Of a stretch of 64,000 bases of DNA, positions 56,031-63,930 are shown piece after piece. The position numbers were made by a program, and so were the translations under genes. The notes under the pieces were generated by a model. It had not been told where the DNA came from and made no database searches. It worked only from the letters and a program-made list of their open reading frames with translations. The stretch is from NCBI GenBank assembly GCA_020636745.1, contig JACJXH010000007.1:186001-250000 (forward strand), written 5' to 3'. This stretch comes from Lentimicrobiaceae bacterium (lineage in GTDB: Bacteria > Bacteroidota > Bacteroidia > Bacteroidales > Lentimicrobiaceae). How positions within the stretch are numbered: position 1 is the first letter of the stretch; every line of letters starts with the position of its first letter.

Positions 56031-56642
56031 ATTGATATTTAAAACCGCGGTGCTTGCATTTGTTTGAAAGCCTTGTTTTTCATTCGTGATTTTTTCCGGG
56101 TATATGGCTACCAGGTTATTTTTTTGGTGAGTTGCTTTTTGTTTTTCAGGTTTTCAATGGTTGATACTGCTTTTCATTTGCAAAAATCATGCTGAAACAG
56201 CCTGGGTTTGTGGTATAATTACAAGGCGTAAATGATGACTATATGGGCAACATAGATACTTTTTGATATATGTTACGCTCAAATTTCGGGAATTTTCCTG
56301 AACTGGCAAAATATCTGCCGGCCGAAAGTATATAGGGATAATACGGTGAGGGCAGGCAGATGTTGGGAGGGTAATGAAGTGTGTAATCTGGTTAATCGGG
56401 GCTTGTGTCTGATAATTAGCTTTTTAGGAGAGTGGGCTTCGGGCAGCTGAGGTGGGAATGATGCAGCAGGAATCCTGCGCATTGTGGTTTTTTGGCGAAA
56501 GTATTGCCGGACTGTAAGCCGGATTGTTTAACTGGCCTGGTATACAGGTTTTGCATGGCTGGCCTGCCACAGGTTTTTATCTGTGATTACAAGGCCGTGT
56601 TTTGTATGGGCGCATACACAGCTAATATAGGCAGTTGTGTAC
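56031..56642. other. Intergenic region, 612 bp, no gene seen
   Basis: No coding frame with support exists on either strand; short frames have no family features. No tRNA, strong hairpin or repeat is visible. It presumably holds the promoter of the LamG-SH3 gene, but I could not identify one. Confidence 0.5.
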
Positions 56643-57317
56643 TTATTTGCGGGAGGTTGTTGGTGAGGCTGTTTTGAAAAACATACCTTCAATGCCAAAA
56701 TCGTTGGACTCCACTTTGATGAACTCACATGTGCCTTTTTTTATGCTTTGCCCGCCCTTGTAGCCAAAGCCCAGTGCGCGCAGCATGTCATAGGCATGAG
56801 TGGGCGAAATAACGTAAAAGGCAGTATTTTCAGTGAGTCCGTCGCCCGACGAAAAGATGGTTTCGGCAATCCGGCCCAGTTGAAACTCCAGTTTGGTGGC
56901 AAGTTCGTTTTTACCTTGCATGCGGTAAGCGAATATCAGAGGGTCAAGATAACGCATTTCAAAAGGATTTTTTTCGAGAATGGCATGAGCCAGCCTGATA
57001 ATTTCGCTGTATTCTATGTTGGTTTTCTGGTCTTTCTGCATAAAAAACATCAGGCTGTCGGCCAGTGGTTGCGAAACGCTTGGGTTGTATTCAGTCTGAA
57101 GCGGAAAGCCATAATATAGTAAGTGATATTCTTTGGGGCTCAGGGTGGTGTCATGGGCTTTGTAGCGCTCCATCAGAGTTTGATAAGAGGTGGAGGCACC
57201 CTTTTTTTCAATGCTTTTGCTGATTTTTTTATAATCCGGGGCGGCGAATTGGGTTTTCTGGGCGTATGAGCCAAGGGTGCAGGCTACAAGCAGCACTCCA
57301 GTTATATATCTGAGCAT
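56643..57317 (-). CDS. DUF4919 domain protein with signal peptide
   Basis: This 224-residue exported protein begins MLRYITGVLLVACTLGSYAQ, a type I signal peptide. The mature part matches DUF4919: FAAPDYKKISKSIEKKGASTSYQTLMERY, the central YHLLYYGFPLQTEYNPS and the C-terminal HAYDMLRALGF. Its helices resemble TPR folds. DUF4919 proteins are Bacteroidota-specific and of unknown function. It reads in the same direction as the downstream LamG gene but is separated by 612 bp, so it is probably a separate unit. Confidence 0.82.
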   Translation of the reverse strand: MLRYITGVLLVACTLGSYAQKTQFAAPDYKKISKSIEKKGASTSYQTLMERYKAHDTTLSPKEYHLLYYGFPLQTEYNPSVSQPLADSLMFFMQKDQKTNIEYSEIIRLAHAILEKNPFEMRYLDPLIFAYRMQGKNELATKLEFQLGRIAETIFSSGDGLTENTAFYVISPTHAYDMLRALGFGYKGGQSIKKGTCEFIKVESNDFGIEGMFFKTASPTTSRK

Positions 57318-57367
57318 ATTTTCCGATGGGTTTCTTATAAACGGGAAAGGTAAGCATTTAACCCGGG

Positions 57368-57802
57368 TTATGACCAGGATTCGTTTTCAATAAAATCAAT
57401 TTCAGCGTCGGTAAGGCTTATCCAGGTGTAAATAACCGAGTCAATGATGTCGGCATCGGGCTCGCTTTCATCCTTGAAATTGGGCAGCCCCCTGGTTAAT
57501 TCTATGATTCTCTGCTCGCTGATGGCTAAAAGGTTTTCCTGTGGATTTTGCTGATTCAGCAAAAGGGCAATCGAACCGTAATTGTTCCAGTTGAGTGGCA
57601 CCATGGAAGCCAGCGCAAGTTCAACCTGCTGCATAATTACACGAAACTCCGTCTTATCTGCTTCAATGCCTGCTTTCAACAATGCATTCTTCAACATGGT
57701 GACATTTAAAGGTATGTCAGGGTAACTTGATGGAAACAGATAGGCGTTTTCCGTCAGGATTGAAGCGGCAATGGAGTTTATATGAGCAAAGTCAGGCAAC
57801 AT
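57368..57802 (-). CDS. Uncharacterised 144-residue protein
   Basis: ATG 57802 is chosen because a promoter at 57825-57855 would place the RNA start near 57818; the TTG reading from 57820 would lie on or before it. The protein has no signal peptide. It is helical, with VELALASMVPLNWNNYG in the middle and an acidic end LTDAEIDFIENESW. I do not recognise a family. It lies 51 bp upstream of the DUF4919 gene on the same strand and may be transcribed with it. Confidence 0.6.
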   Translation of the reverse strand: MLPDFAHINSIAASILTENAYLFPSSYPDIPLNVTMLKNALLKAGIEADKTEFRVIMQQVELALASMVPLNWNNYGSIALLLNQQNPQENLLAISEQRIIELTRGLPNFKDESEPDADIIDSVIYTWISLTDAEIDFIENESWS

Positions 57803-57824
57803 GAGAGATTCGATAATCAACCTG

Positions 57825-57855
57825 CAAAGGTAGTGAAATATGTAAATTGATCCAA
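57825..57855 (-). promoter_or_regulatory. Bacteroidota-type promoter of the 144-residue gene
   Basis: On the minus strand, TTG (57853-57855) is followed after 20 bp by TACCTTTG (57825-57832). It also decides the start codon of the gene. Confidence 0.65.
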
Positions 57856-58006
57856 TTGGTTTTTTATAAGAGATTCATAAAAATCTGATTCTGATGTTTT
57901 TTTTTTCTTCAAACACCGGATTTGAAGATGTAAAGTGATGATTTTAAATTGTGCAAACAGGCAGGGGTGATGCTTTCGGCCTGCTTGCTTTTTTTTGCTT
58001 GCGCTG

Positions 58007-58603
58007 TTACAACTCTGTGACCTTAAACCGGGCTGCCATCTGAAAAAATTTCTGCAGGCACAGCATGGTCAGTTGTGAGTCTTCCAGCGCATTATGCGTT
58101 GTGCCTTCGCGTTCAAAGCCAAACCAGGCCGAGATGGATTTCAAACTGAGCGAACGGGGTACACTTTTTCCATTGGCCTCCAGAATTTTGAATGTATAAT
58201 AAGCAATGGTGTGCAGGTCGATAAGCTTGTTGCTGAATGGCCAGTCGAGGTTTTCACCACTGTAGGCAAACTTGAGGAAGTTTACATCAAAAATGACGCT
58301 CTGACCGCAAATAACGAGGTCGCGCAAATCGCCGCTCTGCCTCTTCAGCATTTTGCGAATCCATTTTTCAAAATCTTCAAGTACTTCGTAAATCATGGGC
58401 GCTTCCTGAAGTTCATCGAGTGAAAGGCCGTGTACTTTTTCAGCTGAAGCCGTAAAAGCTTCCTGATTTTCAGGATAAACATTGCTGAGAAAGGTGCCCA
58501 GCTCGGCCCAGTTATCGTTGAGCAGAACAGCTCCAATCTGGATAATTTCGTGATAGCCCGGCTCGGGGCCGCTCATTTCAAGGTCAACAACCAAATATGG
58601 CAT
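58007..58603 (-). CDS. DnaQ-type (DEDDh) 3'-5' exonuclease
   Basis: This 198-residue protein has the first exonuclease motif DLEMSGP (D7, E9). The second Asp is in the SVIFDVNFL segment and the third motif HNALEDSQLT supplies the His and Asp. The size and pattern match stand-alone exonucleases such as RNase T or the DNA polymerase III epsilon-like family. Substrate (RNA or DNA) cannot be decided. A TATCTTTG box on the minus strand at 58641-58648 is a plausible -7 element. Confidence 0.85.
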   Translation of the reverse strand: MPYLVVDLEMSGPEPGYHEIIQIGAVLLNDNWAELGTFLSNVYPENQEAFTASAEKVHGLSLDELQEAPMIYEVLEDFEKWIRKMLKRQSGDLRDLVICGQSVIFDVNFLKFAYSGENLDWPFSNKLIDLHTIAYYTFKILEANGKSVPRSLSLKSISAWFGFEREGTTHNALEDSQLTMLCLQKFFQMAARFKVTEL

Positions 58604-58781
58604 AAGTGGTAAGGTTGGGTTTATAGTTTTCTGAAAAGTACAAAGATAATCCGCTTTTTAATTATGCGGTATGCTGAAGTAAGGTTTATAGGGATGGCAT
58701 AAAGGCTGCCGGCACAGCTGGCATGTTTTTTTTTGACATGTGATGCCTGAAAAGCAGGAACAGCCTGGAGGTTTTCTGTAA

Positions 58782-59852
58782 TCAGGATAGCCTTTTTTCG
58801 ATATAGCGGGAGTTCATAATGCGGAGCGTACCCATGTAATCGAGCTGAAATTCAACCAAGTCGCCCGTCTTGTATTTTTGCTCATTTTTGCCCAAATCAA
58901 TGACAATCATATCGGAACTGGAGCCCACAAACTCAATTTCTTTGTCTACCGGTTTCAGGTGTTCACTTTCCACGTCGAGCAGGCCGAGGTCAAGAATGGC
59001 CCTGAACGAAGTTTTGCCAACCTCGTCGTTGCTGAAATCAAATGAATGTCCTTCGACATTGGTGCCCATCTCGCCCATGGGGACAGTCGGTTTTTCAATC
59101 AGTTCAATAATTTCGGCAAAAAGCCTGAATACATCATTGTGCATTTCGGGGATGGTTGTATCGTGGTAAACATCAGTTCCCAGGAAAAGGGTTTCGCCTA
59201 CCCTGAAATGATTAACCCCTTTGGGTAGCAGTTTCTCAAATATCAGGGGGATAGAAACTGACGAACCGCCTGAAACATAAGGTATTTTTTTGTTAAATCT
59301 TGCTTCAATCAATTGTTTGTAGAGGCTGAGCTGTATGAGCTTGTCGTGGTTGGGCAGTATTCCGTAAAGGCAGTTGAGATTGGTGCCAATGCCCACAATT
59401 TCGATATTGGGTAAAGTAAAAACCTGTTCATAAAATTCAATCAAATCTTCGCGCATAACGCCTTCGCGTAGCTCGCCCATCTCAATCATAATCACTACTT
59501 TATGAATCTTCTGCTGCTTAACGGCCTCCGCCGAAATCAGCTTCATGGTTTTAAGTCCTGTGTTGAAACTGATATCTGCATATTTAACCAGTTCGGGTAT
59601 CGACCTGGCTGGAGGTGGCTTTATGTAAATAGTTTCTATTTCTTCCGACATTTTTTTGATGGCCCGCAGGTTAGTAATGCGCGAATCGCATAGTTGCTTG
59701 ACGCCTAGGTTGATTAATTCCTGCAGAAAGAGGCGGTTGCCGCATAGCATCTTTGAAACTGCTGCCCACATTATCCCTTCATGACTGAACAGCTTGTTAA
59801 GATAGTTAAAATTGTCTTTAAGTTTTGCTCTGTCGAGCGTAATATATGCCAT
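58782..59852 (-). CDS. Alanine/ornithine racemase-type PLP enzyme
   Basis: This 356-residue fold-type III PLP enzyme carries the Schiff-base lysine K34 in AAVSKMLCGN, the LCDSRITNLRAIKK stretch, MIEMGELREGV, SGGSSVS and HFRVGETLFLG. The C-terminal beta domain is complete. The pattern with ELREGV and the IGTNL segment fits the ornithine racemase branch rather than alanine racemase proper (Alr). It would interconvert L- and D-amino acids. No pathway partner is adjacent, so the natural substrate is inferred only. Confidence 0.85.
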   Translation of the reverse strand: MAYITLDRAKLKDNFNYLNKLFSHEGIMWAAVSKMLCGNRLFLQELINLGVKQLCDSRITNLRAIKKMSEEIETIYIKPPPARSIPELVKYADISFNTGLKTMKLISAEAVKQQKIHKVVIMIEMGELREGVMREDLIEFYEQVFTLPNIEIVGIGTNLNCLYGILPNHDKLIQLSLYKQLIEARFNKKIPYVSGGSSVSIPLIFEKLLPKGVNHFRVGETLFLGTDVYHDTTIPEMHNDVFRLFAEIIELIEKPTVPMGEMGTNVEGHSFDFSNDEVGKTSFRAILDLGLLDVESEHLKPVDKEIEFVGSSSDMIVIDLGKNEQKYKTGDLVEFQLDYMGTLRIMNSRYIEKRLS

Positions 59853-60443
59853 AGTATTTAAGGTTTTATTGACAGTTAGTGCAAAAAAATCACTGCCAAA
59901 GGGTCAAGTATTGTCTGAAATGCTGATTCAGCAATCAACGCTGTACTTCTTCCGAAAAGCCTGATTTTTTTTCATGAATACTGTATAATGGTCATTCGTG
60001 TTGAAACCGGGGAGTGAGGTGTTTTTATTTTCCCGTTGATTTGTGGTTTCTGAATGAGGTTTCAGTTTTGGAACCGAAACAGGATTATTTGACTATTCGG
60101 TTTGCAAGGTAAGCATTTTTGTGCTACAGGCCAAATAAAAATAGTATCTATGTGATTGTCAATCATTTATTTTTGCTAATTTGTATGGCGTCCTATGTGT
60201 GATTATTTTTCTTTATCTTTAAAGATGTCATGAGATGAAAAGCAATGCACTGGTGTTTGTTTTAACAACTGGTGTGTCAGGGTTCTTTTTATGTCTGTGG
60301 TTTATTCCGGTTTTGGTTTAAGTGTAATTTTTTGGCTACTGGCTGCCTGAATTCGAAACTGGGGTGAGCCGTATCATTGGATTGTTTTTCATCTGTTTTT
60401 GCTAAAAATAAAGTATATTTAAAAGCTTTTTAAACCCTGTTTT
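59853..60443. other. Intergenic region, 591 bp, no confirmed gene
   Basis: The divergent gap between the racemase and the PPK2 gene is AT-rich. The one item with coding potential is a 28-codon frame at 60235-60321 (separate entry). I see no RNA gene, repeat or strong hairpin. Confidence 0.5.
60235..60321 (+). CDS. Possible 28-residue membrane peptide
   Basis: A short frame begins MKSNALVFVLTTG and continues as a single hydrophobic stretch to its stop, the composition of a one-pass membrane peptide. A TATCTTTA sequence, one base away from the TAnnTTTG box, lies just upstream. Start and composition are the only support; random occurrence is a fair alternative. Confidence 0.2.
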   Translation: MKSNALVFVLTTGVSGFFLCLWFIPVLV

Positions 60444-61331
60444 ATGAGAAATTTATTGAAAGTGCCTGAAGTCATTGCTACACCCGGCAAGAAAGTGAGG
60501 GTTTCTGATTATGACCCTTCATATAAAGGCGTGTTGAATGGAAAGGACGATGGTGTAAAAATGTTGCAGGAGAATGTGGAGGAACTTATTGAACTGCAGT
60601 CCAGGCTTTACGCCGATAACCGCTATGCAGTGCTGTTAATCTTTCAGGCAATGGATGCTGCTGGCAAAGATGGTACAATCAAGCATGTAATGTCGGGCCT
60701 GAATCCACAGGGTTGTGAAGTGTACAGTTTTAAGGCGCCTTCAGCCAACGAGCTGGACCATGATTATATGTGGCGAACCAGTAAATGCCTGCCGCAGCGC
60801 GGGCGGTTCGGTATTTTTAACCGTTCGTATTACGAAGAAGTGCTGGTGGTAAAAGTACACCCGGCCTTTTTGATGGCGCAAAACCTTCCCGGTATCAAAT
60901 CGCCCGGTGATGTAGATGACCATTTCTGGGAAAAGCGTTACCGGCAAATCAATGACCTGGAAAGACATCTGGTGGAAAATGGAACCATCGTTCTTAAATT
61001 CTTTCTCAACGTGTCGAAAGAAGAACAGAAGAAACGTTTTCTGGAGCGCATTGACGACCCGTCGAAAAACTGGAAGTTTTCGGCCAGCGATGCCAAAGAA
61101 CGCGGTTACTGGGATGATTATATGAGTGCTTACAGCGATATGCTTACAGCTACTTCCACCGAATATGCACCCTGGTATGTGATTCCTGCTGACCGCAAAT
61201 GGTATATGCGTTATGCGGTAAGCAATATCATTATCCATCGCCTCAAAGAGCTCAACCTTGATTATCCGCAACTGCCTGATGCCGAAAAAGCAAAACTTGA
61301 CGAAATCAGGCAGATGCTGATGAATGAATAA
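60444..61331 (+). CDS. Polyphosphate kinase 2 family protein
   Basis: This 295-residue PPK2 has the P-loop DAAGKDGTI (71-79), lid-region arginines (RTSKCLPQRGRFGIFNRSYYEEV, with FNRSYYEE as Walker B) and the C-terminal PADRKWYMRYAVS. Such enzymes transfer phosphate between polyphosphate and nucleotides; this subclass commonly uses polyphosphate to make ADP/ATP from AMP or ADP. The gene is monocistronic and converges with trpB2; a GC-rich inverted repeat at 61347-61388 lies between them. Confidence 0.93.
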   Translation: MRNLLKVPEVIATPGKKVRVSDYDPSYKGVLNGKDDGVKMLQENVEELIELQSRLYADNRYAVLLIFQAMDAAGKDGTIKHVMSGLNPQGCEVYSFKAPSANELDHDYMWRTSKCLPQRGRFGIFNRSYYEEVLVVKVHPAFLMAQNLPGIKSPGDVDDHFWEKRYRQINDLERHLVENGTIVLKFFLNVSKEEQKKRFLERIDDPSKNWKFSASDAKERGYWDDYMSAYSDMLTATSTEYAPWYVIPADRKWYMRYAVSNIIIHRLKELNLDYPQLPDAEKAKLDEIRQMLMNE

Positions 61332-61346
61332 TCAGGGGTAAATAAT

Positions 61347-61388
61347 CTCCGGCCCCGTCATACAGTTTGCTGATAACAGAGGCCGGAG
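61347..61388. repeat. Inverted repeat between PPK2 and trpB2 genes
   Basis: CTCCGGCC (61347-61354) and GGCCGGAG (61381-61388) form an 8-bp stem with a 26-nt loop between two converging stops. No T-run follows, so it may be a weak bidirectional terminator. Confidence 0.4.
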
Positions 61389-61398
61389 TGTTGTGTAT

Positions 61399-62760
61399 TC
61401 AGGGCTGCAGCATTTCAAGACTGTCAATCGATGCTCTGATGCTGCTGTCGGATACCTGTGACTCGCCATTGAGTTTTCCTGACATAAACATTTCATAGGC
61501 TGCCATGTCGAAATATCCGTGGCCGCACAGGTTAAAGAGAATGGTTTTGGAGATGCCTTCTTCGCGGCAACGGTTGGCCTCGTCAATCACCGTTGCAATG
61601 GCATGGGTTGCCTCAGGTGCAGGAATAATGCCTTCGGTTTTGATAAACTGCATGCCAGCTTCAAAGCAACGTTGCTGGTTTTGCGAAACAGCTTCAATCA
61701 ACCCGTCTTTAAGTAGCTGACTTACAATAACTCCTGCTCCATGGTATCTGAGTCCTCCGGCATGAATGGGCGATGGCATAAAATCATGCCCCAGGGTAAA
61801 CATGGGCAGCAACGGGGTCATGCCCATGGTGTCGCCAAAGTCATACCTGAATTCACCGCGTGTAAGTTTTGGACATGATTCGGGTTCTACCGCGATGCAT
61901 CTGATTTTTTGATTTTCGGTCAGATTTAACTTCAAAAAGGGGAAAGCAATTCCGGCAAAGTTACTGCCTCCGCCAAAAGGGGCAACAATGATATCGGGCA
62001 TTTGTCCTGCTTTTTCCATCTGAACCATAGCCTCCTGTCCGATGATGGTCTGATGCAGCAATACGTGGTTCAGCACCGAGCCCAGGGCGTAGTGTGCAGT
62101 CGGGTCGGATACTGCACGTTCGATGGCTTCAGAAATAGCAATCCCCAGGCTTCCTGAAGAATCGGGATGGGCACTGAGAATGCCCCGGCCGGCCTCTGTT
62201 AAGTTGGATGGCGATGCATATACGCTGCCTCCAAATGTATTCATCATAATTTTGCGATATGGCTTTTGGTCGTAACTAACTTTTACCATAAACACTTCGC
62301 ATTCCATATCAAACATCTGGCAGGCATACGAAAGGGCCGTTCCCCATTGTCCCGCTCCGGTTTCGGTTGTTATCTTTTTTATTCCTTCAATTTTATTGTA
62401 AAAAGCCTGGGCAACCGCGGTGTTGGGCTTGTGCGAGCCTGCAGGACTTACGCCTTCGTATTTGTAATAAATACGGGCAGGAGTATTCAGTGCTTTTTCA
62501 AGATTTACAGCCCTGAAGAGTGGGGTGGGCCTCCATTGGGCATATATTTTTCTGACTTCTTCCGGAATTTCAATCAGGCGCTCCGTCGATACTTCCTGTT
62601 GTATCAGTTCCCGCGCAAAAAGCGGCTCCAGCAAATCGGGAGTGATAGGTTGTCGTGTGCCGGGATGCAATGGCGGAAGTGGTTTGTTGGGCATGTCAGC
62701 CACAATATTGTAATAAAAGCGGGGTATTTCCTGTTCAGTGAGGTTAAATTTACGTTGCAT
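61399..62760 (-). CDS. trpB2: TrpB2-type tryptophan synthase beta subunit
   Basis: This 453-residue PLP enzyme has the lysine K111 in GSHKPNTA, the substrate segment TETGAGQWGTAL, the glycine-rich GGGSNFAGIAF and the long N-terminal extension of TrpB2 rather than TrpB1 (about 400 residues). TrpB2 joins indole and serine to form tryptophan and often works without TrpA, so it can salvage indole. No trpA or other trp gene is near. It is preceded by a Trp-rich leader peptide and hairpins 275 bp upstream, which suggests tryptophan-dependent attenuation. Confidence 0.95.
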   Translation of the reverse strand: MQRKFNLTEQEIPRFYYNIVADMPNKPLPPLHPGTRQPITPDLLEPLFARELIQQEVSTERLIEIPEEVRKIYAQWRPTPLFRAVNLEKALNTPARIYYKYEGVSPAGSHKPNTAVAQAFYNKIEGIKKITTETGAGQWGTALSYACQMFDMECEVFMVKVSYDQKPYRKIMMNTFGGSVYASPSNLTEAGRGILSAHPDSSGSLGIAISEAIERAVSDPTAHYALGSVLNHVLLHQTIIGQEAMVQMEKAGQMPDIIVAPFGGGSNFAGIAFPFLKLNLTENQKIRCIAVEPESCPKLTRGEFRYDFGDTMGMTPLLPMFTLGHDFMPSPIHAGGLRYHGAGVIVSQLLKDGLIEAVSQNQQRCFEAGMQFIKTEGIIPAPEATHAIATVIDEANRCREEGISKTILFNLCGHGYFDMAAYEMFMSGKLNGESQVSDSSIRASIDSLEMLQP

Positions 62761-62984
62761 TTTGATGAGTGTTTTAAAGTATAAATAAGGTTAGAATCTT
62801 GTTCGTATTCCGGTGGGCTGACATCAGGTGTCAGATTTAGTATGACTGGCGCTTTGCGCTTGGCAAACAATAAGACAGGTTTGACTTTTTTCGCATAAAA
62901 CCTATTGAAATTGGCTGTATGGCAATAAAAAATCGGAAAAATGAAGCTTATTGGTTAAACAAAGCGTCCATAACGGAATCGGTT

Positions 62985-63112
62985 ATCCGGAAACGGATAG
63001 GAGCAGACTGCTCCCGGCTGGGGTGTATATTTATTTAGGAGGCCTGGTTGGGCCACCACCATGACCATGATGTGAAAAAGGAGGAAGTAAATACAGCAAC
63101 GGCTGACTTCAT
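62985..63112 (-). promoter_or_regulatory. Putative trp attenuator leader of trpB2
   Basis: After the Trp-rich leader peptide, the minus-strand transcript can fold several ways. GGTGGCC at the Trp codons pairs with GGCCTCC near the leader stop; CTCC can instead pair with GGAG downstream. GGAGCAG/CTGCTCC (63000-63014) and ATCCG/CGGAT (62985-62998) form hairpins. This is the order expected for an attenuator in which ribosome stalling at Trp codons selects the fold. I do not find a clean hairpin directly before the T-tract at 62931-62943, so the exact switch is unresolved. Confidence 0.5.
63035..63112 (-). CDS. Trp-rich leader peptide of trpB2
   Basis: An ATG at 63112 opens a 25-codon frame ending at 63035. 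Residues 16, 18, 19 and 20 are tryptophan (four TGG codons within five positions), just before the hairpin region. A -7 box on the minus strand at 63133-63140 would start transcription a few bases upstream, so the peptide would be the first thing translated. The next gene is trpB2, 275 bp away. This matches a classical tryptophan leader. It could be chance in a repeat-like TGG-rich stretch, and Trp leaders are little documented in this phylum. Confidence 0.65.
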   Translation of the reverse strand: MKSAVAVFTSSFFTSWSWWWPNQAS

Positions 63113-63132
63113 GGTGGTTATTTAATTGGCCA

Positions 63133-63140
63133 CAAATTTA
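63133..63140 (-). promoter_or_regulatory. Putative -7 element of the trp leader transcript
   Basis: On the minus strand TAAATTTG fits TAnnTTTG exactly, 21 bp upstream of the leader ATG. A TTG at the normal distance is missing. Confidence 0.5.
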
Positions 63141-63307
63141 CGAAAAAACAATTACTTTTCAGATGACCTCCTTTTTTTGCAGTCAATTTTTTGATGGTTT
63201 CAATGCTGTAACTGTTTTATCTCCTTTTTTCGTAAAATATCCTGTTTTGTTGGGGACGCAGTATATACTCCGGGTCAGGTACGGTTAAGGGCTATGTTAA
63301 GTCTGTA

Positions 63308-63355
63308 GTTAAACCAATGTTTAACCAATTATAATTGGTTAAACATTGGTTTAAC
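63308..63355. repeat. Perfect 48-bp palindrome
   Basis: All 24 base pairs match around an axis between 63331 and 63332; the match breaks at the next base pair outwards. Each arm contains two near-copies of an 11-mer (TTAAACCAATG and TTTAACCAATT), so the site offers four related half-sites. It could be a multimeric operator, a strong RNA hairpin, or the remnant of a mobile element. Neither flanking gene explains it. Confidence 0.85.
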
Positions 63356-63386
63356 CCCGTAGTTTGATCGGAGTTGATATGTGCTT

Positions 63387-63413
63387 AAAGCGCTGTCAGG
63401 CAAGCGCTTTTTT
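63387..63413 (+). terminator. Orphan Rho-independent terminator-like hairpin
   Basis: AAAGCGC pairs with GCGCTTT around a 10-nt loop (TGTCAGGCAA), followed by further T. No protein gene on the plus strand precedes it, so it may end a small untranslated RNA that would include the 48-bp palindrome. Confidence 0.55.
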
Positions 63414-63582
63414 CATTGGAATGTTGGGCTTTAGGTATTTGATCATGCTATAAAGCAGTATATATGAGTTATCTGAAAGTGAATAAACAGGCCAATGGGA
63501 AAACAAAACTTTTTAAAGGGTGTGATTTAATATATTATGAATCAACAGGATGTAAATTCAAATAAAAACTTAACATGAAAAA

Positions 63583-63615
63583 TTTGCTTTGCTTCAATGA
63601 ATCTGTCTAATTTTG
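63583..63615 (+). promoter_or_regulatory. Bacteroidota-type promoter of the cobalamin riboswitch transcript
   Basis: TTTG (63583-63586), 21 bp, then TAATTTTG (63608-63615), the same layout as the mevalonate operon promoter. Confidence 0.65.
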
Positions 63616-63621
63616 CAGCGC

Positions 63622-63790
63622 AATGGTTCCGGAAACGGATAATAGGGAATGTCGTGAAATTCGGCTACAGTTCCCGCTGCTGTGAGCTCTTTAAAGGTTT
63701 CAACTGAGTGCCACTGTTCATCTCCAAACGGACGGGAAGGCGTTGAAAACAAACGGAGTAAGTCAGAAGACCTGCCTTTGCCTTGTGGAT
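63622..63790 (+). ncRNA. Cobalamin riboswitch
   Basis: The conserved blocks appear in order: AATAGGGAAT, CCCGCTGCTGTGAG, a GCCACTG, GGGAAGGCGTTGAAA, and the terminal AAGTCAGAAGACCTGCC (63760-63776). This is the AdoCbl aptamer that represses uptake or synthesis genes when B12 is plentiful. It lies 140 bp before the start of the last gene, whose expression it should control. I see no clear terminator, so control is probably translational. Confidence 0.9.
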
Positions 63791-63930
63791 TTTGTAGTTT
63801 ACGGAGAATGAACTGCTGATCGGAAAGCCTGGCCCTGTTTACCTTTTTAATCCGGCCCTTTTACTTACAGGTTTTTCACCATTGCTGCAGAATCCGCACA
63901 TTTATTCATTCATCAAAAAATGCAGCTGTA

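Larger units (their letters stand above)
63141..63582. other. Gap between trpB2 leader and riboswitch, with palindrome and terminator
   Basis: No protein gene is visible. It holds a 48-bp palindrome (63308-63355) and an orphan terminator-like hairpin (63387-63413), treated separately. The remainder is AT-rich and without pattern. Confidence 0.6.

Noticed and set aside
57368..57802. A link of the 144-residue protein to IscX-like iron-sulfur proteins because of its acidic C-terminus
   Set aside because: The conserved IscX residues are absent and the length is about twice that of IscX; no family is assigned.
63048..63122. A plus-strand frame beginning TTG at 63048, preceded by a perfect AGGAGG, with four His codons in its first six (a possible histidine leader)
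   Set aside because: No histidine gene lies downstream on the plus strand, and the His pattern is simply the complement of the Trp codons. The Trp reading has a matching target gene (trpB2) and promoter element.
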